From Ruminococcus sp. (lineage in GTDB: Bacteria; Bacillota; Clostridia; Oscillospirales; Ruminococcaceae), in assembly GCA_017475555.1 (NCBI GenBank), contig JAFVFL010000036.1:19254-83253 (forward strand): a stretch of 64,000 nucleotides of DNA. Reading direction: 5' to 3'. Within the stretch, counting starts at the first letter, position 1; every line of letters begins with the position of its first letter. Shown one piece after another: positions 55,002 through 63,620 of the stretch. The notes below the pieces were generated by a model, which saw only the letters and a program-made list of their open reading frames with translations, did not search any database and was not told the DNA's origin. A program made the position numbers and the translations under genes.

Positions 55002-55273
55002 ATATCTTTTACAAAATAGGAGCGATCAGCCTCAGCGGTTTTTCTGAGGAGGTGCTGAGGGCAGTTCGCCTGACAGCACAAAAGAATATATTTTAATTAA
55101 TAGCTTTTCCGGCACTTCCCCACTCCCCCACCGCTCTTTTTGGCTATTTTTCGGATAGGGAAGTGGTCGGGGAAGTGGTCGGCAGTGCTATCGGAAGTGC
55201 CTCGGAGGAATAATTTCTTTAGCCCGGTGCTGACTTTTAAGCCGGCAAAATCACTAAATATGTGACGTATTTT

Positions 55274-55317
55274 TAGTGCAAATGCCACTATTCAAACAAT
55301 GGAAAATATGGTATAAT
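55274..55317 (+). promoter_or_regulatory. Flavodiiron gene promoter with upstream inverted repeat
   Basis: TATAAT at 55312-55317 is clear but no good -35 lies 16-18 bases before it. An inverted repeat TAGTG-N7-CACTA at 55274-55290 covers the -35 position, which is compatible with an activator or repressor site. The regulator is unknown. Confidence 0.45.
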
Positions 55318-55387
55318 ATTAGAGTGATAGTAGGACTATTAGCTTCACATGATCAAAGAAAATCATCAAAGAAAAGAGGTATACCAA

Positions 55388-56548
55388 ATGAAAAACATCA
55401 CAAATGATATCGTTTATATTGGTGTGAACGATCATAAGATAGATCTCTTTGAGGGACAGTACATCGTGCCGAACGGCATGGCTTACAATTCATATGTCAT
55501 CAGGGATCAGAAGATCGCTGTAATGGATACGGTCGATGCAGGCTTCACAGAGGAGTGGCTCGGCAATCTGAGGGAGGCTCTTGACGGCAGAAGACCTGAC
55601 TACCTCATCGTTCAGCATATGGAGCCTGACCACTCTGCTAATATAGTTGAATTTCTTGACGAATACCCGGAGACTACTGTCGTCGGCAACGCTAAGACCT
55701 TCAATATGATGACCAACTTCTTCGGCGAGCTTGACCTCGGCGACAGAAAGCTCATTGTCAAGGACGGCGAGACGCTTTCCCTCGGTACTCATGAGCTGAA
55801 ATTCATCTTCGCTCCCCTCGTTCACTGGCCGGAGGTAATGTTCACCTACGACAGCACGGACAAGGTGCTTTTCTCCGCTGATGCGTTCGGCAAGTTCGGT
55901 GCTCTTGACGTTGAGGAGGACTGGGCGTGTGAGGCAAGACGCTACTACTTCGGCATCGTCGGCAAGTTCGGCAATCAGGTGCAGGCTGTGCTCAAAAAGA
56001 CTGCCGCACTTGAAATAAATACGATATGCTCGCTTCATGGTCCCGTACTCACCGAGAACCTCGGATATTACATCGACCTCTATAATACGTGGTCGTCCTA
56101 CGGTGTTGAGAGCGAGGGCGTGTTCATTGCTTATACGTCGGTCTATGGCAACACGAAGTCTGCGGCGGAAACTCTCCGGGATAAGCTTGAGGCACTCGGC
56201 TGTCCTAAGGTGGCGATTGCTGACCTCGCAAGAGAGGATATGGCTGAGTCGGTCGAGGACGCATTCCGCTACGGAAAGATCGTCCTTGCGACAACGACCT
56301 ACAACGGCGGCATTTTCCCGTTCATGAAGCAGTTTATTGACGAGCTGAACGAGAGAAATTATCAGAACAGGAAGATCGGCATTATCGAGAACGGCACATG
56401 GGCTGCAACGGCGGCAAGAGTGATAAAGGGTATGTTTGAGAAGTCGAAGAACATCACGTTCATCGACCCGGTCGTTTCGGTCAAGTCGTCAGTCAGGGAG
56501 GACAACCTTGCACAGCTTGACGCACTTGCTGAGGAGCTTTTAAAGTGA
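55388..56548 (+). CDS. fprA: Flavodiiron protein (FprA family A-type flavoprotein)
   Basis: A 386-residue protein. N-terminal metallo-beta-lactamase-like diiron domain with ligands in VQHMEPDHSANI, the APLVHWPEVMFTY and FSADAFGKFG regions and SLHGPVL. The C-terminal flavodoxin domain has IAYTSVYGNTKSAAETL binding FMN phosphate, and TTTYNGGIFPFM. Such proteins reduce O2 to water or NO to N2O and protect anaerobes from oxidative or nitrosative stress. The ATG at 55388 has AGAGG upstream. A thioredoxin gene follows by 9 bases. Confidence 0.95.
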   Translation: MKNITNDIVYIGVNDHKIDLFEGQYIVPNGMAYNSYVIRDQKIAVMDTVDAGFTEEWLGNLREALDGRRPDYLIVQHMEPDHSANIVEFLDEYPETTVVGNAKTFNMMTNFFGELDLGDRKLIVKDGETLSLGTHELKFIFAPLVHWPEVMFTYDSTDKVLFSADAFGKFGALDVEEDWACEARRYYFGIVGKFGNQVQAVLKKTAALEINTICSLHGPVLTENLGYYIDLYNTWSSYGVESEGVFIAYTSVYGNTKSAAETLRDKLEALGCPKVAIADLAREDMAESVEDAFRYGKIVLATTTYNGGIFPFMKQFIDELNERNYQNRKIGIIENGTWAATAARVIKGMFEKSKNITFIDPVVSVKSSVREDNLAQLDALAEELLK

Positions 56549-56557
56549 GGTACTGCA

Positions 56558-56872
56558 ATGGAGATAACGATAACTAAGGATAATTTTGACGATGAGGTGA
56601 GAAATTTCCGTGGTGAGCCGATAGTCCTTGACTTCTGGGCAGGCTGGTGCGGACCGTGCTCGCTGCTCTCCCCTGTCCTTGAGGAAATTGCGGAGGAATT
56701 TGACGGTGAGATACGTGTCGGCAAGGTAAATGTTGACGAAGAGCCGGAGCTTGCGGAAGCATTTGATGTGCAGAGCATTCCGCTGCTCGTCCTCGTTAAG
56801 GACGGTGCTATCCATAAGAAGAGCGTCGGCTTTATGCCAAAGGACGACCTCATCGACTGGCTCGGCCTGTAA
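56558..56872 (+). CDS. trxA: Thioredoxin
   Basis: A 104-residue protein of classical thioredoxin length. Active site WAGWCGPC near residues 27-34, then KVNVDEEPELAEAF, and the cis-proline strand SIPLLVLVKDG. It starts 9 bases after the flavodiiron gene with GTGAGGTA as ribosome site, so both should be made together; it could supply electrons or repair oxidised proteins. Confidence 0.92.
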   Translation: MEITITKDNFDDEVRNFRGEPIVLDFWAGWCGPCSLLSPVLEEIAEEFDGEIRVGKVNVDEEPELAEAFDVQSIPLLVLVKDGAIHKKSVGFMPKDDLIDWLGL

Positions 56873-56924
56873 TGATATTGTCCCCGATATGGGGGTGGTT
56901 CTTCTATAGAAGTTTATACACTTA

Positions 56925-57132
56925 TTATTGAGGGAAACCCTTTTGAAAAAGGGTTATCCCTCAAACTCCTTTCATAAAACTTTCAGCTAAAATCCCCCGA
57001 TAGGGCACGCCAGTTGATTCTGGTTTGAAGTTGTGCGTGTGCCCTATCGGGGGATTTTAATTAAAAGTCTTTGGAAGGGGTACGGGGGATAACCTTTCTT
57101 CAGAAAGGTTGCCCCCGACAATAAGTATAGAC
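56925..57132 (+). repeat. REP1 structured intergenic repeat, copy b
   Basis: Same three-hairpin layout as 11984-12192. The central 21-bp stem runs 56988-57008 with 57039-57059. Compared with the first copy one pair is swapped with pairing kept: A12057-T12108 becomes C56998-G57049. It lies between thioredoxin and the convergent GntR gene and may act as a terminator for both. Confidence 0.85.
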
Positions 57133-57167
57133 CTCTGTAGAAGAATCACTCTCATACCGGGGTGATA

Positions 57168-57542
57168 TCATTCCTCACTGGTGACGAGGTTGAGGAGGTC
57201 GTGGAGGTCGCTGAGAGAGATACCAGTTTTTCGGGCGATATCGGCGGCTTCAGCAAGCATGGCTTCGATACGCTTTATCTGCTCCTCACGGTACAGCTCG
57301 ACATTCTGAGCCTTGACGAAGCTGCCCTTTCCGGTATAGGATTCGATGAAGCCGTCACGTTCAAGCTCCTCATAGGCACGCTTAGTTGTCATAAAGCTGA
57401 TACGCAGCTCGACCGCAAGGTTACGCATTGACGGGAGCATTTCGCCCTCTTTGAGTTTCCCCTCAAGTATCAGTGTCTTTACCTGATCGGCGATCTGCTT
57501 GTATATCGGGTCGCCGTTTGCATTGCTGATGATGATGTTCAT
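57168..57542 (-). CDS. GntR-family regulator, YtrA subfamily
   Basis: A 124-residue protein. Winged helix at residues 10-75 with GDPIYKQIADQVKTLILEGKLKEGE, SMRNLAVELRISFMTTKRAYEELERDGF and TGKGSFV. A short helical dimerisation tail follows instead of a ligand-binding domain, the YtrA hallmark. Such genes usually head an ABC transporter operon, but here no transporter follows: the next thing downstream is REP1 copy b. An inverted repeat lies just upstream of its start. Confidence 0.9.
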   Translation of the reverse strand: MNIIISNANGDPIYKQIADQVKTLILEGKLKEGEMLPSMRNLAVELRISFMTTKRAYEELERDGFIESYTGKGSFVKAQNVELYREEQIKRIEAMLAEAADIARKTGISLSDLHDLLNLVTSEE

Positions 57543-57566
57543 TGAAGTTACGCTCCCTGTGGTAAT

Positions 57567-57585
57567 GTATAAGTATCATATATAC
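57567..57585. promoter_or_regulatory. Candidate YtrA-type operator
   Basis: GTATA-N9-TATAC imperfect palindrome, 25-43 bases upstream of the GntR gene, placed where an autoregulatory site is expected. 57586-57732 holds nothing else recognised. Confidence 0.45.
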
Positions 57586-57732
57586 AATCATAGCACCTAA
57601 AGAGAGTTTTGTCAAGGGCTGCGGGTAAAATTTGAAACTATAGTTCGTGCCTCTTCCTTGTAATAATTATCCACAGGCTGATGAATGGCTGTTAAAGAAA
57701 CTGCTGAAGGGGTTATTTCTCAGCGGTTGTTC

Positions 57733-59076
57733 TTATTCAATGTGTAATTCCTCTTTTATATTCTGACGTGTTCTCTCGGGCAGCTTATCAAGATATTTAC
57801 GTTTTATACGCTCGCTCATTTTGTAGAACATCCATGTGATATCTTCATTTTCAATAAGCTTCTTGGCTATATCATCATCATCAAGCAATTCATCAGTAAA
57901 ACCGTCTAATGAAGGTTGAGGTGCCTGAAATTCAAGCAAAGCAAGGTCTTTATTATTCCTGAGTTCGTCCGAAAGAGATTTATAGACGGAATTCGGATAA
58001 ATACGCTTTTGATGTGTCAAAGCGAATACCGCCATATCATAGTCGGCTCTTATACGATCGGAAGCGTAACATATATTGGCACCGTTTGCTTCAAGAGCAA
58101 GTCTGACTATCTCATCATCATTATTGAATTGTTTGAATGCGTCATAATGGAATATGAGATCATGTTCACTGTGTCGGGCTGCTTCTTCGGCTATTTCACG
58201 ATCTCCCCAAAATGATTTATCCATAAATTCGGCTGCGTAGGTTGATTTTTTGACGGCAGTCAAAACTATTTCACGGTCGGCTTTGTAGTTTTCGGCAAGC
58301 TCCAGAAGTGAACCGTTGGCAGACACCATTATCTTTACTGTATCTCTGCTTTTAAAAACATAGGAAGGAAAGCGTTCTACATCAGATTTGTGCTTGGAAA
58401 AAGCCCATTCTATTATTTTCTTTTGCCTCATCATAGCCTTTATCGACTCAGAGGTAGAATTTTTGGCGAACAGTATTTCTAACGGTACAAATAAAAATCT
58501 TTCTTTTATCAGCTTGGTGCAGAATGAATGTATCTCGTCTATCTCACTGTCAGAATAGCTCAATTCACTTGCGGCTTTTTTGAAATCATCGAATTGCCAT
58601 ATCCGTTCTGCAATTGCAAGAGCGTATTTTTGGTTTTCTTCCATGTATTGTTCCCACCATTTATCAAAGTCTTCTTCTCTCAGCGGGAGATCATCTGAAG
58701 GAAGAAAATACTCATCAGGCTTTATATCCGCAATGAAATTCCTGTCAAACTTCAGATTATAATTTGCGTTCAAATCGTCAAAATAAAAATCAGTTATTCT
58801 GTTAATATACTGTTCGTATCCCTTAAATTCAGGAAATACCATAGGAATCATTAAATGATAGATGCTTTCACCTAAACCGTCACGAAAAATGTCTCCAAGC
58901 AGACCGTACATTTCTTTATCAAGCAGATAAGAATAACGATTTCTAAGATAAAGTCCATATCCAAAATGATGGTGTGTATAACCAATATGAAGTCTAAAAT
59001 ATTCTATGTCCTCAGCAGAAAGAGCTGAAACACATTCAGCTGCAGCTTCTTCGTAGTTTTTTGCTTTGGGTTCCAT
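57733..59076 (-). CDS. DUF4116 domain-containing protein
   Basis: A 447-residue soluble protein with no signal peptide. The C-terminal half has helical repeats of the DUF4116 kind: DREIVLTAVKKSTYAAEFMD, DREIAEEAARHSEHDLIFHY, DDEIVRLALEANGANICYAS, each an acidic start, then a helix, then Ala/aromatic positions. The N-terminal half (HIGYTHHHFGYGLYLRNRY...) is unassigned. DUF4116 arrays are common in protists, phages and gut bacteria, function unknown. AAGGAGG precedes the ATG. This gene opens the accessory region. Confidence 0.65.
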   Translation of the reverse strand: MEPKAKNYEEAAAECVSALSAEDIEYFRLHIGYTHHHFGYGLYLRNRYSYLLDKEMYGLLGDIFRDGLGESIYHLMIPMVFPEFKGYEQYINRITDFYFDDLNANYNLKFDRNFIADIKPDEYFLPSDDLPLREEDFDKWWEQYMEENQKYALAIAERIWQFDDFKKAASELSYSDSEIDEIHSFCTKLIKERFLFVPLEILFAKNSTSESIKAMMRQKKIIEWAFSKHKSDVERFPSYVFKSRDTVKIMVSANGSLLELAENYKADREIVLTAVKKSTYAAEFMDKSFWGDREIAEEAARHSEHDLIFHYDAFKQFNNDDEIVRLALEANGANICYASDRIRADYDMAVFALTHQKRIYPNSVYKSLSDELRNNKDLALLEFQAPQPSLDGFTDELLDDDDIAKKLIENEDITWMFYKMSERIKRKYLDKLPERTRQNIKEELHIE

Positions 59077-59435
59077 ATGATACCTCCTTGCTATGCAAAC
59101 AGGGCATCCACCGACTGATGAATGCCCTGAAAAACGTAATAATGATTACTCCCGATAGGGATAAAATTATCTCTTGCTGTTTAACCGAGCGATTGACGTA
59201 TCTTTTATTCTTTGTAAGGCATTTTAATAAAACCACCGTAAAATCGGCATATTTCAAAGTTACAAACAAAACCATTTTTCTATTTTGAAGTAATGTTCAG
59301 TCGCATTTCGTAACTTTGTTGTCCAGAAGTTGACCACAGTTGACCTACACTATGCATATCTCTGTAGTTGAATTGAATAAGTGAGGAGAGAGCCTTTTAA
59401 TGCTTTTCCTCGCAGCATAATGGAGGTAATTAACT
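59077..59435. other. Intergenic region, no gene seen
   Basis: Holds a hairpin with arms AGGGCAT/ATGCCCT (about 59101-59128) next to the DUF4116 start, a direct repeat AGTTGACC at 59328 and 59338, and a GAGGA...TCCTC hairpin near 59384-59410 just before the next ribosome site. TTGACC could be a -35 but no convincing -10 was found. Confidence 0.4.
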
Positions 59436-59708
59436 ATGATTAAGAATATTCTCGATGAACTTTACGATTATGACCTATTCCACCTGACCGAGATTGAAGA
59501 TATGGACGGTTCATACAAGATCGCCCTCGATAGACTTGTTAAGGCAGAAGCCGGACTGAGGAGAGCTTATCCCGACAGTACCGACATTCTCGATGAATAC
59601 CAGTCGGCAGATATTGACCTGCACAATCTATCCAACCGAAATGAGTTCCGCAAGGGCTTCAAGGTCGGTGCACAGCTCGTCCTTGAAATGATCAAGCCTA
59701 TTAAGTGA
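59436..59708 (+). CDS. DUF6809 family protein
   Basis: A 90-residue acidic helical protein (MIKNILDELYDYDL ... NEFRKGFKVGAQLVLEMI). The closing RKGFKVGAQLxLE motif recalls the DUF6809 family, small proteins found in Clostridial mobile elements. GGAGG lies 8 bases before the ATG. It is followed after 10 bases by a TnpV-like gene, so both are probably one transcript. Function unknown. Confidence 0.55.
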   Translation: MIKNILDELYDYDLFHLTEIEDMDGSYKIALDRLVKAEAGLRRAYPDSTDILDEYQSADIDLHNLSNRNEFRKGFKVGAQLVLEMIKPIK

Positions 59709-59718
59709 GGTGGACGGT

Positions 59719-60135
59719 ATGAGCAGATACAAAAGCGAACAGGTGGCTTTCAATCCACTGAAAAAGAAAGATGTTCCGATTTGGAGACTTGACACCAACA
59801 CTGTGACCGTCACCCACTTCAATGCCGACACACTCACCGAGGAGAGCAAGACCTATCGTACCGACTTCATCAGGTATCATCTCCACTACTCCGACAGCAA
59901 GTACCCTGACAGGCTTCGCAGGCTCGTCAATGAGGGCAGGATAGAGCAGTACCTCGATGATATGGAGCAGAAAGTCAGTGAAGCTATCGCTCGCCAGGTG
60001 GAGCTTTGGAAGCAGACTGACAGTTGCTATCAAAGAGCTGTCCTCAGCGGTGACGCCGAGAAGATGCTCGGTTTGGAGAATTGTTTCATCGGTATGGCAA
60101 GAGAAATAGTGTTTGATTGTATGGTTTATATTTGA
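59719..60135 (+). CDS. TnpV-like protein of mobile elements
   Basis: A 138-residue protein. DKYPDRLRRLVNEGRIEQYLDDMEQKVSEAIARQVELWK-type helices and a C-terminal MAREIVFDCMVY resemble transposon-encoded TnpV proteins, which share the pattern of Arg-Leu-Leu...Gly-Lys/Arg-Leu...Leu-Asp-Asp and end in EIVL-E-(I/V)Y. The resemblance is by eye only. GAGGTGG lies before the ATG at 59719. TnpV has no known enzymatic role; it marks mobile-element ancestry. Confidence 0.45.
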   Translation: MSRYKSEQVAFNPLKKKDVPIWRLDTNTVTVTHFNADTLTEESKTYRTDFIRYHLHYSDSKYPDRLRRLVNEGRIEQYLDDMEQKVSEAIARQVELWKQTDSCYQRAVLSGDAEKMLGLENCFIGMAREIVFDCMVYI

Positions 60136-60183
60136 TTGTTTACGGCTGCGTCTTCGGGTGCAGCCGTTTTTTGCAAAAAAGTA

Positions 60184-60239
60184 TTGACAAAACCGCATAA
60201 ATATGATATCATTATATCAAGATATAATGATATCATATT
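60184..60239 (+). promoter_or_regulatory. Promoter overlapped by a perfect 19-bp-arm palindrome
   Basis: TTGACA (60184-60189) and TATCAT (60207-60212) are 17 bases apart. A palindrome with arms 60200-60218 and 60221-60239, perfect over 19 bp with AA at the centre, covers the -10 and the transcription start. Within each arm ATGATATCAT is itself palindromic. This is a likely operator for the small DNA-binding protein encoded next. Confidence 0.8.
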
Positions 60240-60251
60240 GAGGTGATGCAA

Positions 60252-60449
60252 GTGGATGATAAAACAAAACAAGTTCAAGTTAGATTGACACCTGAAATGC
60301 ACAAAAAATTAAAAGGCACACTTGCTCTCGAAGGGAAAAAACTTGTCGATTTTTTTAATGATGCTGCAACAGCGTATTTAACGGACAGCAAACAGTTTTA
60401 TTCAGTTATAAATAGCATTAATGGAGGAAAAGAAAATGGCAAAGGCTAA
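60252..60449 (+). CDS. Small ribbon-helix-helix-like regulator
   Basis: About 65 residues from a GTG at 60252 (ATG 60246 is too close to the AGGTG ribosome site). The sequence KQVQVRLTPEMHKKLKGTLALEGKKLVDFFNDAATAYL shows the beta strand, helix, helix order of Arc/CopG-type dimeric DNA-binding proteins. It overlaps the methyltransferase-endonuclease gene by 14 bases. Together with the promoter palindrome this suggests an autorepressor, akin to C proteins that time restriction-modification expression, though of a different fold. Confidence 0.6.
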   Translation: MDDKTKQVQVRLTPEMHKKLKGTLALEGKKLVDFFNDAATAYLTDSKQFYSVINSINGGKENGKG

Positions 60450-62469
60450 GAAACAAGAAGCACTTTCGGTTAGCAGATTGATAAATGAAGTATTGGTTGC
60501 ACAGCTTAGTATTCCATTTCGTCAAATAGTTAATGACACCACGTTTTCCGAATACACAGGATCAAAACGCCCAGATATACTTATTTCTGAATATGAATAT
60601 GATGGAACAAATGATAAACAGTATATAGAAAACTTGGTTGCATATGCCGAAGCAAAAGATGATTGTACTGTGGATGATAAGGATTGGAAAGATGCTATAA
60701 AACAAGGAAAAGCAAAAGCGCCAAAACTTGGATTGCCTTATTTTATAGTAACAAATTGTAAAACAACGTATTTTTATAATGCAAAAACTTTAAAGCAACT
60801 TACTTTAAATGGTAATCCAATTCGAGAATTCCAGACCATAGATATTTACAGATTGATAAAAAACAAATTATCTGCTAATCCAGACTTAGATTCTATAAGT
60901 ACAAATGTTGACTCCATTTCTACGATATCAGAGGCTATTTTCAACAAAAAACTTTGGGAACTTGCTGGAGTATATAGGGGAATAAATTTTAAAGATAACG
61001 TTCAAAAAATTGATTTTACGGTTGGCTTTGTAGCTCTTGAATATTTTGAAGAAAAAGAAGAAATCGACGGAAATAAGGACAATTCGAAAGTATATTGGTC
61101 ATCTTGCACTGATACAGTTGCCGAAAAAATCAAAAACAATCTTAGTGGTTATATAAGCCGACTTGAAGATGAGACTACTTTTAAGGAATTTAAAAACGTT
61201 ATGGAGGTAGTTAGAATTGCTATAAGTGGTGATGAAAAAAGCAAGCCTTTAGTAAGCGTAGAAGATGTTAAGAAGATATATGAAATAATAGATTCTATGA
61301 AACCGCTTCATGGAACAGGATTTGATCTGTTCGGTGCTGTTTATGAAATGTTCGCTTCTTCAAAAGAAAAGAAAGATTTTGGTGAATACTTCACCAGAAG
61401 ACATTATACACATATTTTTTCTAAGCTTTTGTTGGAAGATGAGAAAATATATGATAAAGATAGCGAATTCACAATCATAGATCCCGCTTGTGGTACAGGA
61501 GGATTTTTAACAGAGAGCTTTAAGGTTCTTATGAATAATTATGAAAAAAGTGGAACGCTTGATGATGCTGCAAAAGATTATCTTTCCAAAAGATGCTTCT
61601 ACGGTATTGATGTTAGAGATGAGAATATTTCAAGAACGAGGTTAAATATGTTTCTTGTTGGGGATGGTCATACAAATATGTATTCTGACAATTCGCTTAA
61701 GCCCACAAAAAGGGATGGAATTTCAGTTCTCAAAGGAACGTATAAGTATGTAATCACTAATCCGCCTTATGGAAGTGGAACAATAAAAGCTAATACAGAA
61801 CAAATATCAACTAATAGAACGGAGATTGCATTTATATGCAAGGTAATCGATCTTTTAAAAACAGGCGGAAAAGCCTGCATTATCACTCCGGATGGTGTAC
61901 TTGAAAATCCGTCATAAAAAAAATTTAGAAATGAACTTTTGGAAAAATGTGAAATATATGCGATTGTTTCACTTCCGAAATTTGCATTTGCTCCATATAC
62001 AAAAGAAAAAACATACGCACTATTTATAAAGCGGAAGGCTGATAAAATAACAAAGATTCAAACAACACCTATCTGGATGTACATTATTGATAATGACGGC
62101 TTGGCTAACTCAGACAAAAGGTTCCCTACTAAGCTGAGAAATAATCGAAATGGTTGGATGCATGATGAAATTTCAGGTTGGGTAAGTACTGATGGTATTG
62201 AGATGCCTGGTGTATTAGAAGAACGATGGTTAACATATGATGATAGTCAAAATGAAACCTCATGGATTGATGAAAAAGGAATATCTCAAAAAGCGCGAAA
62301 GGGTGGGAAAATTGATATTAGTAAGATTACTAAAGATCATTATATAACACTTTTACCAGAATATTATCTAAGACCATATTCTCCACACTACATCGATAAA
62401 GCAGATTTTGATAAAGAAATCGATGGAATAGATGCTGAAATCCGGAGGTTGTTAAATGAAATTTCTTGA
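60436..62469 (+). pseudogene. Restriction endonuclease-methyltransferase (fused R-M polypeptide), interrupted by an in-frame stop
   Basis: One frame of 677 codons broken by TAA at 61915-61917 after residue 493. Residues 1-140 resemble the HsdR N-terminal nuclease fold with a PD-(D/E)xK pattern: RPD (45-47) and AEAK (71-74). Residues about 280-500 are an N6-adenine methyltransferase with DPACGTG at 349-355 and NPPY at 442-445. After the stop the protein continues in the same frame with KKFRNELLEKCEIYAIVSLP, as intact HsdM proteins do. Nuclease-methylase fusion plus a separate specificity gene is the BcgI-like type IIB layout. ATG at 60436 has GGAGG upstream. The gene is A+T-richer than the core genes. 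Confidence 0.75.
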
Positions 62470-63586
62470 TGTTTTTAATGAAGTCGAAAAAGGAAATTAC
62501 GCTTTAACTGATGAAGCAATATATGCATCTATTAATAATTCGGATGAATTGATACCTTTGTATGGAGGAAATAAGGAACATATATCAACAGAAAGAAAAA
62601 TATCTGTTTCTGCTAAAACCAAAAAGGGGGTTCCTATTACTGTTTTTCAAGATGAAGGTATAATAATTAGTTTAGATGGAAGTTCTGGATGTATGACATA
62701 TAAAAAAGGTGAAAAATTTGCATTGAATCATCATGCTGGTTTTATTACTTTGCGCAAGGATGCTATCAACAAAGTGAATTTAGAATTCTTTGCTATCTAT
62801 ATGCAAAACTTTTATCGTGGTATAAGTGTTAGTGATGGTTCAAAAACACTTTCACTTACACAATTGTATCAAGAAGATTTTGATTTACCAGCCTATGAGA
62901 CACAATGCCAAATACTTCAGTCTTTAAGGAAAATTAGTAAGAAAATGGACTTGCTTAATAAATATAAAGAAAAACTGCTTGAAATATTAGATAAAGAATT
63001 AGTTATAAATTATACGACTTATCAAGCTGAAAATGTCCCTATTTCGAAGTGTATCGACTATCTAAGCGGTAATTCAGGTTTGACAGAGGAATATGTGTAT
63101 CAAACGCTACAAAACAAAGATGAAAGATTTGATATATTATCAAGTGCAACCGAAGATAGAACAATGATGGGGACAGTTCCATTGTGTGAAATAAATGGTC
63201 GCAATCTAAAAGTATTTAAAAACAGAGAGGGACTTCTTGTTACAAGGAACGGAAAGGCTGGACAGACAAGGTTTCTTGCGCCAGGAAAGTATACTATTAA
63301 CGATCATGCATATATTTTATTTAATAGGCAAGACTCACCATTTGAAATAAACCTTAAATGGCTTGGATTTCAGTATAATAAGACATTCCTTGCATATTCG
63401 TTAAATTCGGATAACGGAACATGGAATATGACAGGTTTTTTTAAATATACAACGATAGATATTCCGTCAATTGAAGAACAAAGATTATTCGTAAAAGCAA
63501 TAGAGAATGTTCAGAATAAAATAAATGCAATTGATAATATTCTTAAAAGATATTATAGCCTTATTTGTAAGGAAATAACAAATTAA
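62456..63586 (+). CDS. Restriction-modification specificity subunit (HsdS-like)
   Basis: A 376-residue protein with two target-recognition halves. Each ends in a conserved motif and a long helix: TLSLTQLYQEDFDLPAYETQ then LRKISKKMDLLNKYKEKLLEI, and KYTTIDIPSIEEQRLFVKAI then VQNKINAIDNILKRYY. The two domains would contact a bipartite DNA site. The start overlaps the preceding gene by 14 bases. The frame is intact although its partner is broken. Strongly A+T-rich codon use marks it as acquired. Confidence 0.88.
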   Translation: MKFLDVFNEVEKGNYALTDEAIYASINNSDELIPLYGGNKEHISTERKISVSAKTKKGVPITVFQDEGIIISLDGSSGCMTYKKGEKFALNHHAGFITLRKDAINKVNLEFFAIYMQNFYRGISVSDGSKTLSLTQLYQEDFDLPAYETQCQILQSLRKISKKMDLLNKYKEKLLEILDKELVINYTTYQAENVPISKCIDYLSGNSGLTEEYVYQTLQNKDERFDILSSATEDRTMMGTVPLCEINGRNLKVFKNREGLLVTRNGKAGQTRFLAPGKYTINDHAYILFNRQDSPFEINLKWLGFQYNKTFLAYSLNSDNGTWNMTGFFKYTTIDIPSIEEQRLFVKAIENVQNKINAIDNILKRYYSLICKEITN

Positions 63587-63620
63587 TAAAAAAATAATGC
63601 CACACTTTGCAAAAGTGAAC

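Noticed and set aside
61916..61923. Phase variation by slippage in the A8 run of the R-M gene
   Set aside because: The TAA uses the bases just before and at the start of the run; adding or losing A would not remove it and would shift the frame downstream.
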